From an uncultured Chlamydia sp. (GTDB lineage: Bacteria > Chlamydiota > Chlamydiia > Chlamydiales > Simkaniaceae): 64,000 nucleotides of DNA. Numbering within the stretch: position 1 is the first letter of the stretch; the number at the start of each line of letters is the position of its first letter. The stretch covers positions 598,857 through 662,856 of the forward strand of contig CAMGYI010000001.1 of assembly GCA_946127115.1 (NCBI GenBank), written 5' to 3'. This document shows, piece by piece, positions 1-9,306 of this stretch. The notes beneath the pieces were generated by a model that made no database searches, was not told the DNA's origin, and was given only the letters and a program-made list of their open reading frames with translations. The translations under genes and the position numbers were made by a program.

Positions 1-28
1 CCAAAAATGTTTTTTTACGCGAGGATGA

Positions 29-1333
29 ATGAAACAACAAGACGTTATTTTTTCGAATAAACACCCTCGCGAAATGTATCTCCTTGCCCTCATAGAAATG
101 TGCCAACGTTTCGCTTATTGGGGAATTGGAAACCTCCTTGTTCTTTTCCTCGTAAAACATTTTTTATACTCGACGCCAAAAGCAACACATCTTTTCGGTG
201 CGTACACAGGGATCGCTTTTACACTCCCCATTCTGGGGGGATGGATTGCAGACAAGTGGAACTACCAAAGTCCTGTACTCCTCGGAACGCTTTTAACTGC
301 TGTAGGATGTTTTTTGCTGGCAACCTTGAGCGAGATGCTCCTTCTTCCAGCGCTCACTCTTCTTGCGTTTGGAGGAGGCCTTTTTACCCCTGCTGTTTAC
401 TCTCTTTTAGGGAGTATCTATGCGAAAAAACCTCACATTCGTGAGGGAGGATTTTCTATTTACTATGCTTCTGTCAACATTGGGGTCTTTTTTGCTATGA
501 TCGTCCTTGGCTATCTGCAAACAATAAATTGGAGCCTCGTCTTTATCTTATGTGGGTGCGTTCAAATGCTTGGTGTTATCCCCTATTTTTCGGTGATTGG
601 AAAATTAAAAAATATTGATGTTCCTTCCCATTATTTCGTCTCAAAAAAAGACGACCCGAATCATTTTCCCCTCAAAAAACATGAAAAAGACCGCATCTAC
701 GTCATATTAATCATGACACTCCTGTCGATTCTTTTTTGGATGGCCTATAACCAAGCTGGTTCTTCAATGACCCTATTCGCTCTTAATTTTACCGACAGGC
801 AGTTTGGTGGGTTTACAATTCCAACCCCTTGGGTTACCTCAACTGAAACTTTCTTCCTCCTTATTTTCGCCTTCCCATTGGCCTACCTTTATCTCTTTTT
901 GCGCCGCATCAAGTCGAGCGCAAGCCCTCCAATGAAAACTGCCTTCAGCCTATTCTTCATGGGACTATGCTTCCTTGTGATGCAGCGAGCAGCAGCCCAC
1001 ATCCCCAAAGGCGTTGATCACGCTCTTGTAAGCCCCTTCTACTTAATCTCTTCCTTTGGCCTGATGGCCCTTGCCGAACTTTTTCTTGCCCCTATCGGCC
1101 TCTCCCTTGTAACTCATCTCAGCCCCCACCGCTACCGCGGACTCCTTACCGGCGTTTGGTTTGCCTGCATCGGAATTGGCTTCTATTTCGGGGGATATGT
1201 TGCCGGCTGGATGACTCAGATCCACCTCTCGACATTTTTCGATATTTTTGTTGTCACTTCCTTTGTTCCTGCTTTCATTCTTGTCCTTTTCAGCAAAAAG
1301 CTCGACAATATGCGTCATATCCACTATTTATAA
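29..1333 (+). CDS. POT-family proton-coupled peptide transporter
   Basis: Inner-membrane MFS carrier of the POT/PTR2 family, expected to import di- and tripeptides with protons, a plausible amino-acid source for an intracellular bacterium. The 434 residues contain about 12 hydrophobic helices. The PTR2 signatures are visible: GGWIADKW at residues 70-77 followed by a glycine-rich helix, and FSIYYASVNIG at about 142-152. The proton-coupling motif on helix 1, normally ExxERFxYY, reads EMCQRFAYW at residues 23-31, so the second Glu is Gln. A GAGG ribosome-binding site ends 4 bases before the ATG. Length is slightly short for the family (450-500). Family assignment is firm; substrate is inferred. 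Confidence 0.88.
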   Translation: MKQQDVIFSNKHPREMYLLALIEMCQRFAYWGIGNLLVLFLVKHFLYSTPKATHLFGAYTGIAFTLPILGGWIADKWNYQSPVLLGTLLTAVGCFLLATLSEMLLLPALTLLAFGGGLFTPAVYSLLGSIYAKKPHIREGGFSIYYASVNIGVFFAMIVLGYLQTINWSLVFILCGCVQMLGVIPYFSVIGKLKNIDVPSHYFVSKKDDPNHFPLKKHEKDRIYVILIMTLLSILFWMAYNQAGSSMTLFALNFTDRQFGGFTIPTPWVTSTETFFLLIFAFPLAYLYLFLRRIKSSASPPMKTAFSLFFMGLCFLVMQRAAAHIPKGVDHALVSPFYLISSFGLMALAELFLAPIGLSLVTHLSPHRYRGLLTGVWFACIGIGFYFGGYVAGWMTQIHLSTFFDIFVVTSFVPAFILVLFSKKLDNMRHIHYL

Positions 1334-1704
1334 ACCTATTCCACAAAATAGAGACTGAAATCTACAAAACACAAGTGGAGAAATGTCCTTTTTTGAATTG
1401 GATTAACAGGTTGAAAGAGACTAACACCCGGTGAAAAATTCTCACATGATTGGGTCGTCTGAAACTGGAAAATTTTGGCTCTTGTAAGTCAAGAAATGAA
1501 GGAGTACTCCTTAATCACTCACAACCACATGAAAATTAAATCCAAAAAACTAATCAGTAGAGCTATACCCTCATAAATTGCTAAATTTTCTTCAAAAAAC
1601 TAATTTATGAAAAGGGGGCATTTTTATCCAAGGCTCTTCACTTTAACAAATTAAAATAGACATAGATGACCCATGAGACGTTAAAGCTTAAGCTTGATTT
1701 CAGA
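1334..1704. other. Gene-free spacer between convergent genes
   Basis: No convincing reading frame. It holds small symmetric elements: a 14-bp perfect palindrome at 1499-1512, a 9-bp inverted repeat at 1571-1579 and 1602-1610, and the 12-bp palindrome AAGCTTAAGCTT at 1684-1695, just past the end of the pseudouridine synthase gene. None is followed by a clear T-run, so I do not call a terminator. Confidence 0.5.
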
Positions 1705-2488
1705 TCAATGTTGAAAGAGTGTGGGCAAAGATGATGTTACCTGCACTTTTTTTTTTGTTTTTGGATGGATAAACGAAAGACGATAGGCGTGGAGACAAAG
1801 ACGATTGATGTCCTCAGGAAATGACACATTGCGCCCATATTGTAGATCTCCAAGGATGGGATGTCCCATTCCTGCCATGTGGATACGGAGTTGATGAGTA
1901 CGTCCTGTTTCGGGATGGAGCTCGATAAGAGATTTTCCTTTTCTTTTTTCTAAAATTTTCCAGTGGGTGATTGCTATTTGCCCTTTTGGCGCAGATCCGT
2001 AGAGAGTCTGCCCATGAAAGGTCCCCTTTTTCGATAGACGGTTATCTATAGTTCCTTGGTCTTTTCGAAGATCTCCTTTGATGAGAGCAATGTATGTTTT
2101 TCTTGATTCTCGTTTTTTGAAAAGCGCTTCAAGAGCTTTTTTCATAGGGAGGGTACGAGCCATAAGAAGGACTCCAGATGTTCCTTTATCGAGTCTGTGG
2201 ACAAGATGATGCCCTTGTTGCGGGGCAGTTGTCACACCTGAGGGTTTATTGAAGAGGGTAAGGAATGAATCTTGCATAGAGAATCGAAAGAGCCTCTTTC
2301 TTGAGAACTTTGGGAAGGCGAAAAGTAACTTTATCGCCTTCTCTAAGCTTTGTGGAAGCAAAACGTTCGAGCTTGCCATTGAGACAGCATCCCCCACTTT
2401 CAAGAGCTCTCTTGACTTCCCTTCCAGAAACGTCCGTTTTTTCCTTCAAAAAGGCGAGAAGAGAACTTTCTTTTTTCACTCGATACAT
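1705..2488 (-). pseudogene. RluA-family 23S/tRNA pseudouridine synthase with S4 domain, frameshifted
   Basis: Isomerises uridine to pseudouridine in rRNA or tRNA. Two overlapping frames make up one gene. The 5' frame, from the ATG at 2488, encodes an S4 RNA-binding domain (about residues 1-65). The 3' frame encodes the catalytic domain, with the RluA motif HRLDKGTSG holding the catalytic Asp and the later RTHQLRIH and GHPILGD motifs. The S4 frame runs up to ILYARF while the catalytic frame resumes at SFLTLFNKP. Removing one base near 2274 would give the family-typical join ILYEDSFLTLFNKP. The gene start overlaps the end of pepA by 13 bases, so it is probably the last gene of an ssb-pepA-rlu operon. 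It is either a real frameshift or a sequencing error; without the S4 domain the catalytic part could still be made from an internal start. Confidence 0.82.
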
Positions 2489-3954
2489 TCAAGAAGCTCT
2501 ATGAGAAGGCGTACCCCAGCTCCGGTTGCTTGAGAAAGGTGGTAATCACGCGCACTATCTAAAAAGGCGGTTCCCGCAATATCGAGATGGATCCACGGGA
2601 TTTTCTTCTGGATAAACTCTTGGAGAAAGATCGCCGCAGTCACCGATCCAGCCATACGTTTACCAGAGGCATTTTTAATGTCTGCAATACTTGATTCTAG
2701 CAATATCTTATACTCAGCGTCAAGGGGCATCCGCCACACTTTTTCTCCACTGGTCTCCCCTGCTTTTTCGCAAAGCTTAGCAAGTTTATCATTATTGGAA
2801 AACATCCCGGAGCGTTGATCACCCAAAGCAATGACAATAGCGCCCGTAAGGGTTGCCATATCGATGATACGATCGGGCTGAAAATGTTTTTGTCCATAGG
2901 AAAGGGCGTCAGCAAGGATGAGACGCCCTTCCGCATCGGTATTTGTGATCTCTACGGTTTTTCCTGCATGGGAGAGGTAGACATCTCCAGGCTTGTAGCT
3001 ATGGGCATCAATTGCATTTTCTGTCGTAGGAACGACAACAGCAATATTTGCCTTAAGTTTTATGCTTGCAGCAGCTTGGATAAGCCCGAGTGCAGCAGCA
3101 GCTCCACCCATATCGGCACGCATGTCTTCAATAAAGTTCGTCGGTTTTAAGTTGAGCCCTCCCGTATCGAAGGTCACTCCTTTTCCTACAACCATCGTAA
3201 GATCATCGGAGCGAGGAGCTCCCCGATACTCAACCATGACAAGAGCAGGATCCATCCGAGAACCATTGCCCACAGCAAGAAGGAGACCCATCTTCTCTTT
3301 TTCAAGCTGTTTCTTAGTCAAAATCGTTGCTTTAACGGAGGTAAAATGTTTCGCAAGGCTGCGAGCTTCCGCCCCAAGGGTTTGCGGTGTCACATCTAAG
3401 GCATTTCGATTGATGAGATTCCTCGCCAAGTTTACACCGGTTAAGATCCCCATTGTCTTTCTACAAATTGCTGCATCACGTGCTCCAACAAGAACCCCTT
3501 TTTTGAGATGAAAGGATTTCTTATTGGCCTTGGATTTCCACTCATCAAAAACATAGGAAGTGAGGGCAACCCCTTCGGAGACGGCACGTGTCACGTCATG
3601 AATATCTAGTTTGTCGCACTCAGGCAAGACAAAGTTAACATGAGTCCAGGCCTTACCCCGGCACCGCTTCATCGCCGCTCCATAGGCTTTTCTAAGCCCT
3701 TCCATGGACAAACTCCTTGCCGCACCGAGACCTAAAAGAAGAAGGCGCTTTTCGGTCTTTCCTGAAAGATAAGCAAGCATCGTAGCTCCCTCTTTTCCAG
3801 TAAAATCCCCCGCTTTAAGGATAGGGGCAATGCTCCCTTTTAGATCGGGAATATTAACAGCAGGATCCGCCCCCTTTTTCGTTTCGAAAAAGGGAACGAC
3901 AATTAGGTCTGCCTTGGGCCGTTTAGAGACACTTGCGTTAACGGTAAGTTGCAT
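2476..3954 (-). CDS. pepA: Leucyl aminopeptidase (M17)
   Basis: Cytosolic two-metal aminopeptidase that removes N-terminal residues from peptides. 492 residues, normal for the family. The M17 signature NTDAEGRL lies at residues 338-345. The metal- and bicarbonate-site region GKGVTFDTGG lies at 257-266, with further ligands in EDMRADMGG at about 276-284. The C-terminal catalytic half is complete and the N-terminal half is more divergent, as usual. Its ATG overlaps the ssb stop codon by one base (TAATG), showing translational coupling. The ssb-pepA pair matches CT044-CT045 of Chlamydia trachomatis. Confidence 0.95.
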   Translation of the reverse strand: MQLTVNASVSKRPKADLIVVPFFETKKGADPAVNIPDLKGSIAPILKAGDFTGKEGATMLAYLSGKTEKRLLLLGLGAARSLSMEGLRKAYGAAMKRCRGKAWTHVNFVLPECDKLDIHDVTRAVSEGVALTSYVFDEWKSKANKKSFHLKKGVLVGARDAAICRKTMGILTGVNLARNLINRNALDVTPQTLGAEARSLAKHFTSVKATILTKKQLEKEKMGLLLAVGNGSRMDPALVMVEYRGAPRSDDLTMVVGKGVTFDTGGLNLKPTNFIEDMRADMGGAAAALGLIQAAASIKLKANIAVVVPTTENAIDAHSYKPGDVYLSHAGKTVEITNTDAEGRLILADALSYGQKHFQPDRIIDMATLTGAIVIALGDQRSGMFSNNDKLAKLCEKAGETSGEKVWRMPLDAEYKILLESSIADIKNASGKRMAGSVTAAIFLQEFIQKKIPWIHLDIAGTAFLDSARDYHLSQATGAGVRLLIELLECIE

Positions 3955-4406
3955 TAAAACGGTATTTCGTCCTCACTAAATCCTGCAGGCTGTTGCTGTT
4001 GCTGTTCGCCTTGTCCTTGCTGCATCTGTCCACCAGAATCTCCGCTTGGCTGAGAGTGGGAGCTCTGTTGTTGCTGACTTTCTTGGCGATCACTCTTTCC
4101 AAAAGGAGGGAAAGAAATATTATGAGCCACAAGATTAAGAGAGATTTGAGGTTGCCCCTCTTTATTATTATAAATTTCTGGTTTGAGCATCTCACCACTG
4201 ACAACAATTGCACTTCCTTTTTTGAAGTAGGGCATAATTTTGTCAAATTGCTCTCCCCAAATAGTGACACGCCACCAAAAGGTTTCGTCTTTCCCGCCAC
4301 GTCTCTGGTTAGCAGCCACACGCAGTGTGGTCACTTTTTGCCCCCCAGAAGTAAAACGGACTTCGGGATCTGCCCCGAGATGTCCCATAATAATCATCTG
4401 ATTCAT
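3954..4406 (-). CDS. ssb: Single-stranded DNA-binding protein
   Basis: Coats single-stranded DNA in replication and repair and recruits partners through its tail. 150 residues. An OB fold fills about residues 1-105, starting MNQMIIMGHLGADPEVR and containing the aromatic WWRVTIWG strand. A Gln/Ser/Gly-rich linker follows, ending in the acidic tip DEIPF, the conserved interaction motif. First gene of the ssb-pepA-(rlu) unit on the minus strand. The upstream 460 bases hold no gene on the same strand that could share its promoter. Confidence 0.95.
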   Translation of the reverse strand: MNQMIIMGHLGADPEVRFTSGGQKVTTLRVAANQRRGGKDETFWWRVTIWGEQFDKIMPYFKKGSAIVVSGEMLKPEIYNNKEGQPQISLNLVAHNISFPPFGKSDRQESQQQQSSHSQPSGDSGGQMQQGQGEQQQQQPAGFSEDEIPF

Positions 4407-4517
4407 TTGAATGCTCCTCGCATATATCGCTTAAACTCCCAGTATAGCGAATCTTCCAAAAAACCCCAAGAATTTCATAACAATCTTTTTTCAGCAGAAA
4501 ATGGAACATTATCTTAC

Positions 4518-4739
4518 TTAGAGCCCGTTTAGAACTAAGCTCCCAATTTGATTGGCTGCGACTTTTCCAAATCGAGCTTCTTCATCATCCTTCCCTACTG
4601 AAGAAGCTGGGTTAGGGGGTGGCGATACAAAGCCAGCTATTATTGAGCCGAGCCAATCATGTACCGAAAATGAAAGACTAGGAAAAAATCTTGAGAGGAA
4701 GCGGAATGGGTATAAGCTTCTTAAGTAAGAAGAGAAGCA
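4518..4739 (-). pseudogene. Possible 3' remnant of an unknown gene (start-less open frame)
   Basis: About 73 codons are open on the minus strand up to the TAA at 4518-4520, but there is no start codon after the preceding TGA. The predicted tail contains the stretches VHDWLGSIIAGFVSPPPNP and SSVGKDDEEARFGKVAANQ, which look protein-like. On the DNA level the region also has a 10-bp inverted repeat (AGCTTCTTCA/TGAAGAAGCT) and a hairpin CTTCTTA-AG-TAAGAAG. I do not recognise the protein. It may be a transposon relic or chance. Confidence 0.25.
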
Positions 4740-4783
4740 TTCTCAACTAATTTATAGAAAATAGATAATTATCTATAATAATT

Positions 4784-4813
4784 AATTTAATTTAATTTAA
4801 TTTAATTTAATTT
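4784..4813. repeat. Pentanucleotide microsatellite (AATTT)x6
   Basis: Six uninterrupted copies of AATTT are visible. They follow a 16-bp perfect palindrome (ATAGATAATTATCTAT, 4761-4776) in an AT-rich leader before the next gene. Such tracts can change length by slippage. Here it lies about 57 bases before the proposed true start (4870) of the following gene, in promoter territory. Confidence 0.85.
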
Positions 4814-4869
4814 TTTGTTAATATATTAGTATAGATAGGTATTTAATAAAAAATTAAAGTAGGTTTTAT

Positions 4870-6463
4870 ATGTCTTTACCTGTAAATAACTAGATGGCTA
4901 AGAAATTCTGAATGTACTTTTGATATTCCTAGACCAGATCATTGCTCGACAATACCTCTCTTGTATATGCAAGTTAGAAAGAATTTTTTTTCAACAACCC
5001 GTGAAAACCGTTTAATACATTATTCCGTAGACACAGAAAGTGTAGAGACGGTAAAAAGTAAGGTTTTAAATTTAAGTGAAGCAATAGAAAAAATCAAAGT
5101 AAGCGAAGCAATTGCATCCTTGGATAAGGAAATTCCCAAACAAAAACTTCTCGACACCTGTTTTAAAAACCTTTTAAAGTCGTATCTTTATCTGGAATTT
5201 TTATCAACAATTCACTCTTCTGAACATCAAGGATTTCTGGAAAATTGTTCAGAGTCTGTAATTATGCATGATTATAATATCCCTACTTTAACTCGTATGT
5301 ATGAACAAGTTGATTCAATCAGCTTAAAAGATATGGATTGTAATGTAACCCAACTTTTTTTCTCCCTGAGAGAGCGATTAATGGGTAAGAACATGAAAAT
5401 TTATAAAATATCTGAAGCAGGAGTGGAAGCATATCAGCAGAGCCATCTACAAAGTACCCTCACTAAGAGAAAGATTCAAAAACAACGAAAATCCTATTCA
5501 GAAAGACATGAAAAATTGAAGAATATTACAGATAGATTGAATGATCCTGATTATTTATTATATTTATCGAAAAATTTAATAATTGAGGCCGATTCATCAG
5601 ATTCTAGAAAATATGAAGAGTTAGACTTTAAGTACCAAGAGCATAAATCAATAAAAGCAATGGATGAACTCCTTGCTGATGAATGTAAACAAAAAAGTAA
5701 GCAAAAGCAATTGCCCCCTCTTGTTTCCTCTAGCAAAAAGAGTCGAAAAAAGAAAGGACACCTATCCAGAGACACCCAAAGACCGATTAAAACTGCGGAT
5801 AGAAAAGAAAGCATGCCTCAAACATCTAACTTTCAATTATCTGAAAAAGAACTCAATCCCTCTCACTGTTTAATCAAACAAAAAACAATTAAAGTTCATC
5901 CAAGAGTGAGGCGTTGGGCGAATGTCAACCAAGACAGTATCAAGAATATTCGCGATTGGAGCTATGAATCTAATCAATTTGTATACAATTATTCCAATCA
6001 CGAAAATCCAGAGTTTTTGATTGCTACTCATGATCTTTCTAATATTTCTAGGGTATTAGAATCCAATTTATCAGAAAAATACGGAACCCCTTATAGATTT
6101 GTAGATAAAAGAAATATAGAAAGACACGGAATAGCGTATATAGCAAGCATGGTGCATAATGATACACGTTATGATGGAACTATATTTGCTGGCATCGGGG
6201 AGGCCGACAATATTTTATATCATGCACACTTCCTTCCTATGGTAGATCCGAAAACTGCAGAAATAGATCATCCAACTAAGCATTTCATCCAGCAATTAAG
6301 AAAACAGATTAAGTCTATAGAATGCAATAGACCGAAAGATGTGGAAAATGAAGGAGAATTTCACATCACAGGAAAGATTACTCTTCAAGAGGAGAATGCA
6401 CAAAACAAGCAAATTTTAGAGATGGAGACTAATCATGCTCGATTTTTCCTAACTCCTAGGTAG
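4870..6463 (+). CDS. Unknown protein with basic linker, possible effector; probable 5' frameshift
   Basis: I do not recognise a family. The continuous frame starts at TTG 4961 (500 residues) but has no ribosome-binding site. Upstream, ATG 4870 preceded by TAGG begins MSLPVNN and stops at once. The downstream frame is open back to 4886 and reads protein-like (IPRPDHCSTIPLLYM). One missing base near 4888 would join the two, giving about 530 residues. Numbered from TTG: an N-terminal helical part (30-240), a Lys/Arg-rich linker (243-282, with KKSRKKK at 259-265 resembling a nuclear localisation signal), then a compact C-terminal domain (310-430) with VHPRVRRWA and DGTIFAGIGEAD. No signal peptide or membrane segment. 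A host-directed role is only inference. Confidence 0.6.
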
Positions 6464-6621
6464 TGTATGTATTCCGTTATTGATATCGTGAAAAAACTCC
6501 AAGCAGAAAAACTGGCAGTCTCTCTCGCATAAGAGAAAAAAAATAAACTTTCTTAAAATATTTGGACAAAAAACATCTAGAATGTCATAGAGGAATTCAA
6601 GTACTAAAATGGAAAATAATT

Positions 6622-8436
6622 ATGTCAGGCCTCTCCTTCCCCAATGATGAATTGAACCAAGCAGACTCTTCCTCTCTTGATAGAGACAATGAAAAGCCTT
6701 CGTTGCTTCACCCCATTGACGAAGCCGATGACTTCTACGATCCTTTTTCAGACCTTAGTTTATTTCTCTCTAGGAAAATTAAGGGTGAAATTAATGAGTC
6801 TGGCTCTCTTTTAAAATGGTCTGGAAAGATTGAATCCAATCTTTTGGCAAAAATTCTTCCTGAATTTAGGAAAAAGTTCCCAAACTATCGACTTGGAGCC
6901 TCTGCCCTTAAAAAGGTTTGGGAAAAAGTTGGATATTACTATGAAAAAATCCAAGGACAAAAAGAAGCTCTAGAGAATAACGGAAAGCTTAATCTAAAGT
7001 ATATGATTCGAGAAAATCTGAAAAAAAGCCTTCCATCTGAGCATCTCCCCCCCTATACGATTGCAAAACAAATAGCAACAAAACTTTCAGAATGTATTGC
7101 CACCCTTGAAGGTACCCGCCCGGAAATTGATCAGCTTACGAAGGTTATCTGGTCCGTTCAAAAACATCTTCTCAGAGATTTGAGCCTCCTTCAGACAAAA
7201 AGCCCTTATGATGAGTATGATAAGGTTGATAAACTCATCGTTAAAACACAGCTTGAAATCATCGCAAAAGGGGAGAACCTCGATCCCTATATGCTCAAAC
7301 AGGAAATTTTCAAAAAGCTGAAAGCCTATTTTGAGATTAAGACCCTAGCAAAGGAAAACCAACTTACCTCTACTCTTTCTATGATTCTTGCCGAAAAGTT
7401 GCAATACAGCTCTCTCATTGCTTGCCACTTTTCACTCAAAGAACAAAAGACAATAGAATCCTTTATCCGCCAACAAATTGAAATGGGGAAATGCAATTCT
7501 CTTCTAACGAGTGATGAACATCGCCTGGAACTTATTCAACGGATCCTTGCTCTTTATACAATAGCTGAAGGGCTTCCAAAAAATATGAGTGAAGAATCCG
7601 TGCGAGCTTCTATTCGCCACGTAAAACAATGTGCACAAGATAAAACGGGGATTATATCTCCAAATATGGACCAGGTTCTCTTTGTATTTATTAATGCAGA
7701 AATGCATTTAATGGATGAAGAAAAAATTCTAGATTCCTCAGTGGAAGATGCCATTGTCGAAGCTTATTGGAAGGGAATATCTCTTCCTTTACTATCCTCA
7801 TCTCAGATTGAGCAGTTCGAACTCCTAATTTGGAAAACGATTGAGGAAGAGGGAAACCTTCTATCTTACACATCACCCGATGCACTCCCTATTCTCGAAC
7901 AAGAGCTCGGGAATGTACTCATCGACAATCCGAAACAATCCTTCAAAATGATTATCAGTAGTGCCTTGCAGTTCTTCAAGAAGGTCATTGCAACTCCCTA
8001 CAAAGAGGATACAGTCAAAGAGAAGGTCGATACTTGGGTGGCTCAAAATGACATGTTAATCCGAACAATTCATTTTAATCCCAACTCTCCTTTATTGGCT
8101 CTCATTGAAAAGAAATGGAAGACACTTCATCTCGATGAACTCACTGTCGATCATGAGCGGTTTATTCAGGATGTGATGGAGGATTCCCTAAAGCTCTACC
8201 CCCTCCTTTCTTCCTTTGAAGAGGAACTTAAAGGACGTCTTTGGATCCTCTATAAATATCACTGGTATCATGTCCTTACTGATGGACAATCTTCAACCTA
8301 CGAAAGGTTTCTTCTCTGGCACAAAACCCTGCTTAAGCGTCACCATCCCGAGTGGACAAAAGAAAGGCTGAATAGCTCCCTTAGCAAGCTTTCGAATCAA
8401 TTGATTCCGCTTGCACCTTTCGAAAGAGCAGAATAA
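6622..8436 (+). CDS. Large helical protein of unknown function
   Basis: 604 residues from the ATG at 6622. The frame is open further upstream to a TTG at 6562, but that adds a non-conserved-looking stretch and has no better ribosome site. The sequence is rich in Leu, Lys and Glu, with no signal peptide, no transmembrane segment and no catalytic motif I can name, and is predicted to be almost entirely alpha-helical. An acidic N-terminus (DEADDFYDPFSDL at about 33-45) precedes the helical body. It probably belongs to a family restricted to Chlamydiae, judged only from style and context. Its 3' end overlaps the convergent lgt by 56 bases, and both reading frames look genuine there. Confidence 0.7.
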   Translation: MSGLSFPNDELNQADSSSLDRDNEKPSLLHPIDEADDFYDPFSDLSLFLSRKIKGEINESGSLLKWSGKIESNLLAKILPEFRKKFPNYRLGASALKKVWEKVGYYYEKIQGQKEALENNGKLNLKYMIRENLKKSLPSEHLPPYTIAKQIATKLSECIATLEGTRPEIDQLTKVIWSVQKHLLRDLSLLQTKSPYDEYDKVDKLIVKTQLEIIAKGENLDPYMLKQEIFKKLKAYFEIKTLAKENQLTSTLSMILAEKLQYSSLIACHFSLKEQKTIESFIRQQIEMGKCNSLLTSDEHRLELIQRILALYTIAEGLPKNMSEESVRASIRHVKQCAQDKTGIISPNMDQVLFVFINAEMHLMDEEKILDSSVEDAIVEAYWKGISLPLLSSSQIEQFELLIWKTIEEEGNLLSYTSPDALPILEQELGNVLIDNPKQSFKMIISSALQFFKKVIATPYKEDTVKEKVDTWVAQNDMLIRTIHFNPNSPLLALIEKKWKTLHLDELTVDHERFIQDVMEDSLKLYPLLSSFEEELKGRLWILYKYHWYHVLTDGQSSTYERFLLWHKTLLKRHHPEWTKERLNSSLSKLSNQLIPLAPFERAE

Positions 8437-9250
8437 GTCCATATATAATCATTGGAATAGACAAGACTTGCCCCATAGTAAGCCAATAATTTTTAAGCAA
8501 AAGACTCTGCTCTTCTTTGACAAATTCTACAAGAAAACGAAATCCAAAGATCACCACAAAGAAGGTTCCAGAAAGTCGTCCTGCTGGATAGAGAAGACGG
8601 GAGTAAAATCGCCAAAATCCTAAAAAGGAGAGGAAGTAAAACACTGCTTCGTAAAGTTGCGCTGGATGGCGGGGAGCAGGAATACTCCCATCAATGGGAT
8701 GGCCAAAAACAACTGCCCAAGGAACGGTTGCTAACGTCCCCAGAACCTCTTGATTGACAAAGTTACCAAGTCGAATGAAAGTCCCCACAAGAAGCGCCGG
8801 CACAACAAGCATATCGATAATTCGGGTGATTGAGAGGAAAGAAAAACTCTTTCGAACCCTAAAGAAAAAAAAGACGATTCCAAGAAGGATCCCGACAACT
8901 CCCCCATGGCTGGCAAGACCACCTTCCCACGTCTTCATGATTTCCATCGGATGGAGAAAATAGTCACTCCACTTCTCGTAGAACAGAATGTGACCAAGCC
9001 TTGCTCCTACTACAGTCGCAATAATAACATACACTGTCAGCTTTTCAGAAAAAGCTAAAGATTTTTTCTTTAACTCCTCTTCCGGCCAGTCGGTGCAAGT
9101 ACGGAGATATTGTTTAAACAGGGCATGCAAAAGGTAAAACCCTACAAAAAACCCTAAGGCAAATAGGATCCCATACCAAGCAATCAAACGATTAATTCCT
9201 GGAATAACAAACGGGGTGGGATTCGGATCCCAGTAAAACCAATTTTGCAT
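8381..9250 (-). CDS. lgt: Prolipoprotein diacylglyceryl transferase
   Basis: Inner-membrane enzyme that moves diacylglycerol from phosphatidylglycerol to the lipobox Cys of prolipoproteins, the first step of lipoprotein maturation. 289 residues with about seven membrane helices. The Lgt signatures are present: GLASHGG at 111-117, RLGNFVNQE at 160-168 and RHPAQLYE at 194-201, which carry conserved catalytic and lipid-binding Arg, Asn and His. Its ATG abuts the region of the divergent rlmH, and its 3' end overlaps the preceding unknown gene. Clients are present in this window (lipoprotein at 46.9 kb). Matches CT252. Confidence 0.95.
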   Translation of the reverse strand: MQNWFYWDPNPTPFVIPGINRLIAWYGILFALGFFVGFYLLHALFKQYLRTCTDWPEEELKKKSLAFSEKLTVYVIIATVVGARLGHILFYEKWSDYFLHPMEIMKTWEGGLASHGGVVGILLGIVFFFFRVRKSFSFLSITRIIDMLVVPALLVGTFIRLGNFVNQEVLGTLATVPWAVVFGHPIDGSIPAPRHPAQLYEAVFYFLSFLGFWRFYSRLLYPAGRLSGTFFVVIFGFRFLVEFVKEEQSLLLKNYWLTMGQVLSIPMIIYGLILLFRKVQAESIDSKAC

Positions 9251-9306
9251 TGAACCTACCAGAGTATTTGGTGCATAATCATACCTATCAAAAGGATAAA
9301 AGTCAT

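Noticed and set aside
9250..9306. Longer rlmH start at TTG 9250
   Set aside because: It would overlap the lgt start codon and add a non-homologous N-terminus; TTG 9307 has a good ribosome site.
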